Source of the DNA: DASZIT01 sp052143315
GTDB lineage: Bacteria; Actinomycetota; Acidimicrobiia; Acidimicrobiales; RAAP-2
Length of the DNA: 32,807 nucleotides
Reading direction: 5' to 3'
NCBI GenBank assembly: GCA_052143315.1
Contig: JBKQTE010000015.1
Span: 1 to 32,807 of the forward strand
A model generated the notes under the pieces. It searched no databases. It saw only the letters and a program-made list of their open reading frames with translations, and was not told where the DNA came from. The position numbers and the translations under genes are program-made. This document shows positions 6,924 to 14,500 of the stretch, piece by piece. Position 1 is the stretch's first letter. Each line of letters begins with the position of its first letter.

Positions 6924-7810
6924 GTCTGGAGGTCGGCGACGCCGTCGGCCAGCAGCTCCAGCTCGGCCCGCCAGGAGTGGGGGGTCTCGAGCGGCCGGAC
7001 CACGAACTTGGAGAAGCCGACGTCGAGGAACCGCTCGAGCTGGTCGCGCAGGCCGTCGATGCCCACCGGCACCACCTCCGCCGGATCGACGCCCTGGCGG
7101 CTGCGGGCCATGGCCTGGGCGGCCTTCGGCGTGAGCGGGTGGTGCGAGTAGCCGATGGCCACCCCGAAGTGCTCGGGGCTGACCGCCCGACCGACCTCGT
7201 CGGCCGCCTCGTCGATCACCTCCTTCGCCTCGGCCACCTCGTCAGGGGTGCACGCCGAGGGGAGCCAGCCGTCGGCGAAGCGTCCGCAGCGGCGGAGGGC
7301 GGCGGGAGCCATGCCGCCCGTCCAGAACTCGAGCGGCTGCTGCATCGGGATCGGAGTCACCGTCACGTCGTCGAAGTCGGCCGCCTCGCCGTGGTGGGAG
7401 ACGGTCTCGCCCGACCACAACCGGCGCATGAGCGGCAGCAGCTCGTCCATCAGGCGGCCGCGGTCGCCCGGCGCCACCCCGACGGCGTCCGACTCCGGTA
7501 CCCGGGGGATGCCGGGGACGAAGGTGGTGAGGAGCCGTCCTCCGGACAGGACGTCGAGGGTGGCCAGCCCCTTGGCCAGCCGGATCGGGTTCCGCCCGGG
7601 CAGCAGCAGGGTGGTGCCCAGCTTCAGGCGGGGATTGTGGGCGGCGGCGAAGGCCAGGGCGGCCAACGGGTCGACGGTCGGGGCGGTGAGGATCTCCGGC
7701 ATCCAGATGGAGTCGAAGCCGAGCTCGTCGAGGTCGTCGACCAGCTGAGCGAAGCCCTGATGGTCGGGGAGGGCGAGGGCGCCGACCCCCACCCCGATCC
7801 GGACCTTCAC
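6920..7810 (-). CDS. LLM class flavin/F420-dependent oxidoreductase
   Basis: 296 aa, luciferase-like monooxygenase TIM barrel. N-terminal MKVRIGVGVGALALPDHQGFAQLVDDLDELGFDSIW shows beta1-alpha1. LKLGTTLLLPGRNPIRLAKGLATLDVLSGGRL is the family signature, where the LDxLSGGR element lies at the cofactor phosphate. FGRFADGWLPS-type CGRFADGWLPS and a C-terminal FSKFVVRPLE close the barrel. Such proteins in actinobacteria usually take hydride from reduced F420 rather than FMN, which is family knowledge. Substrate unknown. The start GTG overlaps the nitroreductase stop and its own stop overlaps the next start, so nitroreductase, LLM enzyme and unknown protein form a tight operon. Confidence 0.9.
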   Translation of the reverse strand: MKVRIGVGVGALALPDHQGFAQLVDDLDELGFDSIWMPEILTAPTVDPLAALAFAAAHNPRLKLGTTLLLPGRNPIRLAKGLATLDVLSGGRLLTTFVPGIPRVPESDAVGVAPGDRGRLMDELLPLMRRLWSGETVSHHGEAADFDDVTVTPIPMQQPLEFWTGGMAPAALRRCGRFADGWLPSACTPDEVAEAKEVIDEAADEVGRAVSPEHFGVAIGYSHHPLTPKAAQAMARSRQGVDPAEVVPVGIDGLRDQLERFLDVGFSKFVVRPLETPHSWRAELELLADGVADLQT

Positions 7811-8499
7811 GGGGCACCGAACCCGGGGCCGTCGAACCGGTCCACCGTGGCGAACTCCCCCACCGGCGCCCGCGTCAGTCGGGTGGGCTGGTGCACCGGG
7901 TGACCCAGGGTGATGATCCCCGCCACCACGACGTGATCAGGCACGGCCAGCGCCTGCTTCACCGCCGGCTCGTTCCGCACCGCCATGGTGGTCATGACGC
8001 CGGCCAAACCCTCCTCCCGCGCCGCCAGCAGGATGCTCCAGGCGAACGGGTAGAGGGACGCCCCGCCGACCACCGTGTAGTGACCGACGTCCCGGTCGAC
8101 GGCGGCCAGGCGGGTGAGGTCGCCGAGGAGCACCAGCATCACCGGTACCGCGTCGAAGTGCTCGGCGAACCCCCCGGGCCCGTCGGCGGCGGCCCGGGCG
8201 ATGTCGCCGGCGCCGGCCAGGGCCCGGGCCTCGGCGTCACGGTCGCTGACCGCCCCCCACGGGGTCAGCCCGTTGCTCACCAGGGCCAGGTAGTCGTACC
8301 AGGCCGGGAGGTAAGCGTCGCGCAGCGCCCGACGGACGCCGGGGTCCTTGACCACCACCACCCTCCAGGCCTGGCGGTTCCCCCCGTTGGGGGCGAAGCG
8401 GGCGGTGTCGAGGATCCGGCGTACCGACTCGTCGTCGACGGCCACGGGCTCGTAGTCGCGGACGGCACCGGTGGTACGGAGGGCGTCGGTCAGTTCCAC
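7807..8499 (-). CDS. Nitroreductase family protein
   Basis: About 230 aa, FMN-dependent NAD(P)H oxidoreductase fold. Typical signs: the start ELTDALRTTGAVRDYEPVAVDDESVRRILDTARFAPNGGNRQAWRVVVV, where the Arg and Asn-x-Gln cluster bind the flavin phosphate and ring, and the later SILLAAREEGLAGVMTT and GIITLGHP near the C-terminus. It probably reduces nitro, quinone or ene groups. The long form beginning at 8562 would overlap the peroxiredoxin gene, so I prefer GTG at 8499, which matches the conserved family start and leaves 40 bp to the upstream gene; a GGAAGG lies close before it. Co-transcription with the two genes downstream is likely. Confidence 0.88.
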   Translation of the reverse strand: MELTDALRTTGAVRDYEPVAVDDESVRRILDTARFAPNGGNRQAWRVVVVKDPGVRRALRDAYLPAWYDYLALVSNGLTPWGAVSDRDAEARALAGAGDIARAAADGPGGFAEHFDAVPVMLVLLGDLTRLAAVDRDVGHYTVVGGASLYPFAWSILLAAREEGLAGVMTTMAVRNEPAVKQALAVPDHVVVAGIITLGHPVHQPTRLTRAPVGEFATVDRFDGPGFGAP

Positions 8500-8539
8500 C
8501 CTTCCGACCGTAGTGGCAGCGGCAGCCGTGCGTGCGGCC

Positions 8540-9022
8540 TTAGAGGACCTCGAGGATGGCATCGGCGGCGCTGACGGTGAGTCCGGGGCCCGGCTCCACC
8601 TGCAGGGTGGTCACCACCCCGTCCTCGATCACCATGGCGTACCGCTGGGAGCGGGTGCCGAGGCCGAAACCGCTCCCGTCCATCTCCAGCCCGACGGCCT
8701 CGGTGAATTCGCCGTTGCCGTCGGCCAGCAGGACCACCTGGTCGCCCACGTGCTGCGCCTCCCCCCAGGCGCCCATCACGAACGGGTCGTTGACCGAGAT
8801 GCACACGATGGAGTCGACGCCCTTGGCCCGCAGCTCGTCGTTGCGGACCAGATAGCTGGGGAGGTGGAAGTCCGAGCAGGTGGGAGTGAAGGCCCCCGGC
8901 ACCGCGAACAGCACCACCTTGCCGGTGCCCAGCACGTCGGCCGTCTGCACGTGGGTGGGCCCATCCGGCCCGAACGTCATCACCCTCACATCAGGGATCC
9001 GGTCACCGACGGCGATGGTCAT
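8540..9022 (-). CDS. Peroxiredoxin, Prx5/AhpC-TSA (redoxin) type
   Basis: 160 aa, cytosolic thiol peroxidase reducing H2O2 and organic peroxides. The peroxidatic cysteine is Cys49 in VPGAFTPTCS, the signature of the Prx5 subfamily, and SVNDPFVMGAW, ADGNGEFTEAVGL and SQRYAMVIEDGVV follow in the usual order. The only other cysteine is in the IVCISVND strand, as in many Prx5 enzymes. Length matches the family. The ATG at 9022 is preceded by a strong AGGAGGAG ribosome-binding site. It heads the leftward group of redox genes (nitroreductase, LLM oxidoreductase), which suggests an oxidative or electrophile stress role for the group. Confidence 0.95.
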   Translation of the reverse strand: MTIAVGDRIPDVRVMTFGPDGPTHVQTADVLGTGKVVLFAVPGAFTPTCSDFHLPSYLVRNDELRAKGVDSIVCISVNDPFVMGAWGEAQHVGDQVVLLADGNGEFTEAVGLEMDGSGFGLGTRSQRYAMVIEDGVVTTLQVEPGPGLTVSAADAILEVL

Positions 9023-9097
9023 GGTCTGTCTCCTCCTGCTCGATCACGGTCACGGCACCCGGGCCCACGGTGGTGGGCGGCCGCGTCGACAGCATAC

Positions 9098-9115
9098 GGT
9101 CCGGGCCGCCGGACC
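9098..9115 (-). terminator. Hairpin between LLM gene and peroxiredoxin gene
   Basis: GGTCCGG and CCGGACC form a perfect 7-bp stem with a 4-nt GCCG loop, downstream of the LLM gene ending at 9162. A second hairpin lies at 9145-9161. No T-run follows. Confidence 0.4.
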
Positions 9116-9144
9116 CGTCCGAGGATGGGGAGCGGCGGTCGGCC

Positions 9145-9161
9145 CCCACCGGGGCGGTGGG
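9145..9161 (-). terminator. Hairpin directly after the LLM gene stop
   Basis: CCCACC (9145-9150) and GGTGGG (9156-9161) with a 5-nt loop abut the stop codon of the gene at 9162-10085. Together with 9098-9115 this may end that transcript. Confidence 0.35.
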
Positions 9162-10085
9162 TCAGACGTCGGCGACGGCGGAGGCGATGTCGGCGAACCG
9201 GTCGATGGCGACCCGCTGCTGGCGGCGGGTCTCCCCGGGGAGGGCCACGGTCACCCAGCCGACCCCCACCTCGGCCAGCTGGTGGATGGACTCGGTCACC
9301 CGACCCTCGTCGATGCCCCGTTGATCGGTGATGGCCAGCCCGTCCGGGATGAAGACCACCGTCAGGGGCTCGGTCCTGCCGACGGCCTCGGCGTGGTCGG
9401 CGGCGTAGGCCAGCGCCCGGGCCAGGTCGGCCGGCGACTCCAGCGCCGCCGTCCGGGTCCGGGTCGCCACCCGGGCCGGACTGGGGAACGGGGACCACCC
9501 GTCGCCCAGCTCGACCGCCCGCCGGATGGCCCGGCGACTGTTACCGCCGATCCAGACCGGAGGGCCCGGCCGTTGGCGGGGCCGGGGCAGCATGGTGTTC
9601 CCCGGGGCCCGGAACCCGCTCCCCTCCTGGGCGACGCTGTCCCCGGTCCACGCCGACCGCATGGCCACGATCGCCTCGTCGGTCCGGTCGTTGCGGTCGG
9701 CGAACGACGCGCCGAGGGCGTCGAACTCCTCTTCGAGGTAGCCGGCGCCGATCCCCAGGATCACCCGTCCCCCACTGAGCACGTCGAGGCTGGCGACGCC
9801 CTTGGCGGCCAGGAAGGGATTGCGATAGGCGGGGATGAACAGGTTGGTGTGCAGCCCGATGCGGGTGGTGGCCGCCGCCGCGAACGACAGGGCGACCATC
9901 GGGTCGAGCGCATGGTGACCCCCGTGGGCCAGCCACCGGTCTCCGGGGAACGGGTGCTCGGTGGTGTACACCGCCGCGAAGCCGGCGACCTCCGCCGCCG
10001 CCGCAAGCTCCCCGACGGCGCCGGGCGCCAGGAACTCCTCCCCACAGTCGACACGGTGGGTCGGGAGGCCGTAGGAGACCTTCAC
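9162..10085 (-). CDS. LLM class F420-dependent oxidoreductase (Rv2161c/TIGR03619-like)
   Basis: 307 aa luciferase-like TIM barrel. MKVSYGLPTHRVDCGEEF at the start, TTEHPFPGDRWLAHGGHHALDPMVALSFAAAATTRIGLHTN, then NPFLAAKGVASLDVLSGGRVILGIGAGYLEEEFDALG and GPPVWIGGNSRRAIRRAVELGDGW are the expected blocks, and the pattern best fits the Rv2161c-type subfamily from memory. Predicted cofactor F420 (or FMN); substrate unknown. Start GTG at 10085 has a GGAGGAGGG immediately upstream, so spacing is tight. It shares direction with the peroxiredoxin group but is separated from it by 139 bp and two hairpins. A 49-aa zinc ribbon gene lies 33 bp upstream. Confidence 0.9.
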   Translation of the reverse strand: MKVSYGLPTHRVDCGEEFLAPGAVGELAAAAEVAGFAAVYTTEHPFPGDRWLAHGGHHALDPMVALSFAAAATTRIGLHTNLFIPAYRNPFLAAKGVASLDVLSGGRVILGIGAGYLEEEFDALGASFADRNDRTDEAIVAMRSAWTGDSVAQEGSGFRAPGNTMLPRPRQRPGPPVWIGGNSRRAIRRAVELGDGWSPFPSPARVATRTRTAALESPADLARALAYAADHAEAVGRTEPLTVVFIPDGLAITDQRGIDEGRVTESIHQLAEVGVGWVTVALPGETRRQQRVAIDRFADIASAVADV

Positions 10086-10118
10086 GCCCTCCTCCGGTAC
10101 CGTCCGCTCACGCGGTGG

Positions 10119-10268
10119 TCACGAGACCCCGCCGTCGACCGTGGAGTCCACGATCCGCCCGCATCGCCGGCACCAGGCCGCCGACACCGACCGGCCGCTC
10201 GGGTGGACGAGGCCGCCGCACCTACCGCAGCGGTGGATCGTCGGTGAGTTGTCGGTGGTCGACGTCAT
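10119..10268 (-). CDS. 49-aa double-CxxC zinc ribbon protein
   Basis: I translated this myself. ATG at 10268 opens a frame ending in TGA at 10119 with the order MTSTTDNSPTIH, CGRC, GGLVHPSGRSVSAAW, CRRC, GRIVDSTVDGGVS. The two knuckles, CGRC at residues 14-17 and CRRC at 33-36, are spaced as in a rubredoxin-like zinc ribbon, with a conserved-looking Trp before the second pair. No clear Shine-Dalgarno sequence precedes the ATG, so start or leaderless expression is uncertain. It sits between an alpha/beta hydrolase and an LLM oxidoreductase, all leftward. Function unknown; such mini-ribbons can bind nucleic acid or protein. Confidence 0.65.
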   Translation of the reverse strand: MTSTTDNSPTIHRCGRCGGLVHPSGRSVSAAWCRRCGRIVDSTVDGGVS

Positions 10269-10360
10269 GAGGTGGGCATTGTGTCACAGGGTCGGTCGCC
10301 GACGACAGTATCCCCTCCGTCTTCGTCGTCGTCGTGCACCGGCGGCCCGACCCCGTCGGG

Positions 10361-11389
10361 TCAGATGGCGGCGGCCTCGGGCTCGGGCCGACCGGCCCGG
10401 AGGAGGTCGCGCCACTTCTCCGGGGTGTACTCGACCGGGGCGGTGGTGGTCAGGAACTCGCGTAGCACCCGCAGGAACCGGGCCGGGTCGGTGTGGTGGG
10501 GGAAGTGGGCGGCATCCTCGAAGATCTCCAGGCGGCTGCCGGGCATGGCGTGGTGGGCCTCGGTGCCGTGCTGGACGGGGATGATGGCGTCCTTGGCCCC
10601 CCAGATCAGGAGGGTCGGGACGTCCTGCACCAGGTAGGCCCGGTCGAGCATGGTGATCACCTGGCCGTGCCAGTCGATGCTGGCCCGCAGGGTGCGCACG
10701 ATGGCCTGGCGGGACTCGCTGTCGGGGAGCGAGCCGAAGACCCGCAGGATCTCCTCGATGTCGATGCCCAGCCCGGCACCGAAGAAGCGCAGCACCTCGC
10801 CGACGATCCGGCCGCCCGTCCGCATCGGGCTGGCGCTGAGCACCGGCATCAGCAGGTCCACCCCGGGTGCCGCCGCCAGTCGGAGCAGCGGGCTCACCGT
10901 GCGGGAGACGCCGCCGGTCGACACCAGCACCAGGCGCTCGAACCGGTCGGGGTACTCGTAAGCGAACTGGGCGGCCACCCCGCCGCCCAGTGAGTGGCCG
11001 ATCACCGTCACCTGGTCGATGTCGAGCACGGTGAGGAGGTCCCGCATGGCGTTGGCGTACCCCGCCACGGAGTAGTCGCCCCGGGGCTTGTCCGAGGCAC
11101 CGTGGCCGAGGAGGTCGGGGGCGATGACCGTGTGGTCACGGGCCAGGTCAGGCATGACCGTGCGCCAGGTGGCGGAGCTGTCGCCGATGCCGTGGATCAT
11201 GAGCAGGGCGGGCCCGCTGCCGGCCATCCGGTAGGCCCGCTTGTAGCCGTGGATGACCTTCGACCGGGTGGCGAACTCGCCGCGGTCGAACTCCTCCTCG
11301 TCCAGGCCGATGGGGCTTCCGTCGGCGTAGACGGGACTGCCGTCGGCGTAGACGGGACCACCGGGCCCACCGGCGGGGACGGCGCTCAC
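10361..11389 (-). CDS. Alpha/beta-fold hydrolase
   Basis: 342 aa. LLMIHGIGDSSATWRTVMP is the HG oxyanion strand, VIAPDLLGHGASDKP follows, the nucleophile elbow is VIGHSLGGG with Ser133, the acid is in IWGAKDAIIPV and the catalytic His in FEDAAHFPHHTDPARF. A cap domain of ~80 residues (LLRLAAAPGVDLLMPVLSASPM) lies between strands 6 and 7. Substrate unknown (ester, epoxide or C-C bond). The N-terminal ~40 residues are unusual: Gly/Pro-rich with VYADGSP repeated twice, encoded by a 21-bp direct repeat. No signal peptide. GTG at 11389 is the chosen start; an internal start beyond the repeat is possible because the fold itself begins near residue 45. Confidence 0.92.
   Translation of the reverse strand: MSAVPAGGPGGPVYADGSPVYADGSPIGLDEEEFDRGEFATRSKVIHGYKRAYRMAGSGPALLMIHGIGDSSATWRTVMPDLARDHTVIAPDLLGHGASDKPRGDYSVAGYANAMRDLLTVLDIDQVTVIGHSLGGGVAAQFAYEYPDRFERLVLVSTGGVSRTVSPLLRLAAAPGVDLLMPVLSASPMRTGGRIVGEVLRFFGAGLGIDIEEILRVFGSLPDSESRQAIVRTLRASIDWHGQVITMLDRAYLVQDVPTLLIWGAKDAIIPVQHGTEAHHAMPGSRLEIFEDAAHFPHHTDPARFLRVLREFLTTTAPVEYTPEKWRDLLRAGRPEPEAAAI
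11319..11357. repeat. 21-bp direct repeat inside hydrolase N-terminus
   Basis: CCGTCGGCGTAGACGGGA starts at 11319 and again at 11340. The 21-bp period keeps the frame and gives the duplicated VYADGSP peptide. Confidence 0.9.
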
Positions 11390-11542
11390 CGCCCGGCACC
11401 GAGCGTGTCGAAGGGTCGAGCGCTTGTCGATCGCATCGTTGGACCTGCCCCTCTCCGAGTGCGTCCCGCCCGTGTCCTGCCTGCCGGGTCGGCGACTACC
11501 TGGATCCTACGGCCGATTGCCGTCCCGGGCCGGGCCGGGCGG

Positions 11543-11977
11543 TTACGGCACGATGAATTGCGGCCCGGTGAACCACTCCGGGAGGCGGCGCGGTCGCCCG
11601 GCGCCGTCGATGGCACCGTGCACGGTCACCGCCGTGGCCCGTGCCTCCCGCTCCACCTGGAGGAGGTAGGCGATCTGGAAGGTGGTGCGGGTGACCTGGC
11701 CGGTCACCAGGTGGACCTCCACCTCGTCGTCGAAGCGCAGCGGGACCCGGTACCGGACGAAGACCTCGAGCACCACCAGGTCCACCCCGGTGGACCGCAG
11801 CTCGCCGTAGGGATGGCCGGCGTGGCGGAGGTAGGCCACCCGGGCTTCCTCGAGGTACGGCAGGTAGGCGGCGTGGTGGATGATCCCCATGGCGTCCGTC
11901 TCGGCGAAGCGGGTGCGGAGCCGGTGCACGTACCGGTACGAGGACGGGTCGGTGGACGGGACCAGGGCCAGGCGCAT
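11543..11977 (-). CDS. Acyl-CoA thioesterase, YbgC/4HBT hotdog family
   Basis: 144 aa, a hotdog-fold hydrolase of acyl-CoA thioesters. The family signature is RTRFAETDAMGIIHHAAYLPYLEEAR near residues 20-45, with the catalytic Asp of ETDAMGIIHH replacing the 4HBT motif D-x-x-G-x-V-x-x, followed by the helix EARVAYLRHAG and the strands VRYRVPLRFDDEVEVHL and TTFQIAYLL. Length matches YbgC proteins. ATG at 11977. It follows the leftward lipocalin-like gene by 10 bp, which suggests one transcript and perhaps a shared lipid or fatty-acyl substrate. Confidence 0.92.
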   Translation of the reverse strand: MRLALVPSTDPSSYRYVHRLRTRFAETDAMGIIHHAAYLPYLEEARVAYLRHAGHPYGELRSTGVDLVVLEVFVRYRVPLRFDDEVEVHLVTGQVTRTTFQIAYLLQVEREARATAVTVHGAIDGAGRPRRLPEWFTGPQFIVP

Positions 11978-11987
11978 GCCGGCGACG

Positions 11988-12929
11988 CTACCGGCCAGGT
12001 GCGGCGCCGTCGGGCTGGTTCCACTCGATCCAGCCGGTGCCGCGCCGGCCGTCCGCCGCGGTGCACCGGGCCATGGCCCGAGGGAAGCGGCTGGTGCGGC
12101 CGTCCGGCGCAGTGAGCAGGACGGGGCCGAACGCCACCGGCTCGATCACCAGCTCGACGGGGCCGGGCCCGACCGTGACGGTGGCGGCGGTGGGCAGTCC
12201 CTCGGACCCCAACCGGTCCACCACCTCCAGTGATGCCACCGCCCTGACCGGGGCTCCGGGCGACTGCAGGTAGCCGAGGGCCACCGGCATGCCGGGGATC
12301 CGGATGTCGGCGAAGTGGATCCGGGTACCGTCGTCGAGCCGCAGCGCCGCCCAGCACCATCCGAAGGCCCACCAGTCCCGCACCCCCCACGAGTGGTCGC
12401 GTTGGCCCTGGCCCCGGATGCCGATCCTCTCATCGCCGACCGACACCTCCCCCTCGACCAGGCAGGGGATCTCGTAGCGGGTGGTCACGCCGTAGTGGTA
12501 GGGCCGGCCGTCGGTGCGCCACGCCAGGTCGATGGAGACGGTGGTGGCCGTCCCCGACCCCCCGCGGTACGACGACGTCGGGTCGTGGTTGACCACGGCG
12601 GGAGCGGTGGCCTGCAGCCGCATCAGCTCCAGCGGCAGCTCGGCCTGGCAGGTGACGAGGTGGTGGTCCGACTCGATGGCGACCCGGTCGCCGGCCGGCG
12701 GGGGCAGGTCGAAGGCCACCGACGACACCATGGGCCGGTCCGGCCCGACCACCATGGTCGTCCACCAGGTGACGCCCAGGTTCGGGTACATCCCGATGCG
12801 GGCGTACCCACCGACCGACCCGTCGTCGGCCACGAAGTCGAGGTAGTACGACTCGTTCCACAGCAGCTCGCCATCGGGGGGGTGGCGTCGCTCGTCCCGT
12901 GGATCGACGGTGTACGGCTCGGTGTCCAT
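11988..12929 (-). CDS. AttH/CrtC-like lipocalin-fold protein (DUF7064/7065-like)
   Basis: 313 aa, no signal peptide or membrane helix. Trp-, Tyr- and Gly-rich beta strands dominate. Distinctive block: GIRGQGQRDHSWGVRDWWAFGWCWAALRLDDGTRIHFADIRIPG, a Gly-x-x-Arg-Asp-His-Ser-Trp-Gly motif that I associate with hydroxyneurosporene synthase/AttH-like tandem lipocalins and related DUFs; I cannot run a search to confirm it. The N-terminal NESYYLDFVADDGSVGGYARIGMYPNLGVTWW is the first sheet. Function unknown; a hydrophobic ligand or hydration chemistry is plausible. It precedes the thioesterase gene by 10 bp in the same direction. ATG at 12929. Confidence 0.8.
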   Translation of the reverse strand: MDTEPYTVDPRDERRHPPDGELLWNESYYLDFVADDGSVGGYARIGMYPNLGVTWWTTMVVGPDRPMVSSVAFDLPPPAGDRVAIESDHHLVTCQAELPLELMRLQATAPAVVNHDPTSSYRGGSGTATTVSIDLAWRTDGRPYHYGVTTRYEIPCLVEGEVSVGDERIGIRGQGQRDHSWGVRDWWAFGWCWAALRLDDGTRIHFADIRIPGMPVALGYLQSPGAPVRAVASLEVVDRLGSEGLPTAATVTVGPGPVELVIEPVAFGPVLLTAPDGRTSRFPRAMARCTAADGRRGTGWIEWNQPDGAAPGR

Positions 12930-13009
12930 CGGACGAGGCTACGGGACGGCGACGCATCCCGGTCGACATCCCGCCCGGTCAGGCGGCGATCGGACCGCCC
13001 GGCCGCTGT

Positions 13010-14497
13010 TCAGCCGGGCGACACCGGCAAGCGGATGGTGAACTCGGCGCCGCCCTGGGGTCCCCGCCCTGCCGATGCGGTCCCCCCCGCCGACGACACG
13101 ATGGCGGTCACGATGGAGAGCCCGAGACCGCTGCCGCCACTGTCACGCGACCGGGAGGGATCGGCCCGGTAGAAGCGCTCGAAGGCCAGCGCCGCCTGCT
13201 CGTCGGACAGCCCGGGCCCGTCGTCGGTCACCTGCAGTACCGCCTCGTCTCCCTCCCGTTCGACCCGGACGGCGGTGGTGGTGCCCGGAGGGGTGTGGGC
13301 CCGGACGTTGGCCAGCAGGTTGTCGATCACCTGGCGAAGGCGGAGCCGGTCGCCGATGACCTCCACCGGGCGGGCGGCGTCCAGGGTGACCGGCCAACGG
13401 GGGCCAACGGCCTCGGCCGCGTCCCTCGCCTCGGCCGCCAGCTCCACCAGCTCCACCGGCTGGCGCTCGAGCCCGCGACCCTCGTCCAGACGAGCCAGCA
13501 GCACCAGGTCCTCGACCAGGCTGGCCATCCGGGCGCTTTCGCTGCGGATGCCGTTCATCACCCGCTCGAGGTCCTCCGGACGGGTGCTCGCCCCCCGCGA
13601 GAAGAGCTCGGCGTAGGCCGACACCGCCGCCAGCGGGGTGCGGAGCTCGTGGGAGGCGTCGGCCACGAACCGGCGCAGGCGGTCCTCCGAGGCCCGGAGC
13701 TCCGACTCGGTCCGGTCGCGCTCGGCGAAGGCCTGCTGGATGCGGGTCAGCATGACATTGAGGGCCCGGGCCAGGCGGCCGACCTCGGTCCGGCCGTCCT
13801 CGCCGGGGACCCGCCGGTCGAGCTCGCCGTCGGCGATGGCGTCGGCGGTGACCTCCACCTCCACCAGCGGCCGGAGGCCGACCCGCACCAGCCACCACCC
13901 CAGACCCACGGCGGCCACCAGGGCGGCCAGGGTGACCGCCAGCTCGATGAAGAGCAGCCGCCGGAGGGTGGCGTCGACGGTGTCGAGCGGCGCCCCGAGG
14001 AGCAGCACCTCGCCCGTTGGGGTCTTCAACACCTGCACCCGGAACCGGGGCCCGCCGGTGGAGACGGAGCCGGTGGTGAAGTAGCCGAGCTGCCCGACCG
14101 GAGGCACCGTGAGATGGGTGGGTAGGACCGGCGAGTAGAGGTTGTCGTTGCCGGCCTCCCTGGCCCGCGATGAGCAGCTCACGTTGCCGCTGCCGCCACG
14201 AATCTCCGCGAAGGTGACCGTGGCGTTGGTCAACAGGGTGCAGGCCGGGGTACCCGACAGGCCGCCGCCGCCGTCTCCATCATTCGATGGCTGTGATCCG
14301 TTGTCGTTGGCACCGCCGGTGCCCGGGATCGGGGCGGGGCCGTTGAGACCGACCGGGTGGAGGATGGTCTGCAGGGTCTGGTCGACCCGGTTCAGCTCGA
14401 ACGACTGGAGCGACGAGTAGGTCACCAGGTCGGCCACGACGAGGGCGACGAAGGCGGCGATCCCGACGGCCAGCAGCAGGCGGGCGCGGAGCGACAC
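13010..14497 (-). CDS. Membrane sensor histidine kinase, OmpR-partner type (PhoR-like)
   Basis: 495 aa. TM1 at residues ~9-28, an extracellular sensor of ~150 residues with two Cys and a Gly/Asn-rich loop, TM2 at ~182-205, then a HAMP linker (RPLVEVEVTADAIADGELDRRVPGEDGRTEVGRLARALN). The phospho-acceptor is His283 in DASHELRTPLAAVSAYAELF. The ATP lid follows with N-box RQVIDNLLANVRAHT, G1 DDGPGLS and G2 GGSGLGLSIV. Autophosphorylates and passes phosphate to the regulator encoded 3 bp upstream. GTG at 14497 directly follows that gene's stop. Signal unknown; M. tuberculosis PhoR is of similar length and organisation. Confidence 0.93.
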   Translation of the reverse strand: MSLRARLLLAVGIAAFVALVVADLVTYSSLQSFELNRVDQTLQTILHPVGLNGPAPIPGTGGANDNGSQPSNDGDGGGGLSGTPACTLLTNATVTFAEIRGGSGNVSCSSRAREAGNDNLYSPVLPTHLTVPPVGQLGYFTTGSVSTGGPRFRVQVLKTPTGEVLLLGAPLDTVDATLRRLLFIELAVTLAALVAAVGLGWWLVRVGLRPLVEVEVTADAIADGELDRRVPGEDGRTEVGRLARALNVMLTRIQQAFAERDRTESELRASEDRLRRFVADASHELRTPLAAVSAYAELFSRGASTRPEDLERVMNGIRSESARMASLVEDLVLLARLDEGRGLERQPVELVELAAEARDAAEAVGPRWPVTLDAARPVEVIGDRLRLRQVIDNLLANVRAHTPPGTTTAVRVEREGDEAVLQVTDDGPGLSDEQAALAFERFYRADPSRSRDSGGSGLGLSIVTAIVSSAGGTASAGRGPQGGAEFTIRLPVSPG

Positions 14498-14500
14498 TTC

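Noticed and set aside
10361..10993. Plus-strand frames opposite the alpha/beta hydrolase
   Set aside because: Antisense shadows; the minus-strand gene has all catalytic motifs.
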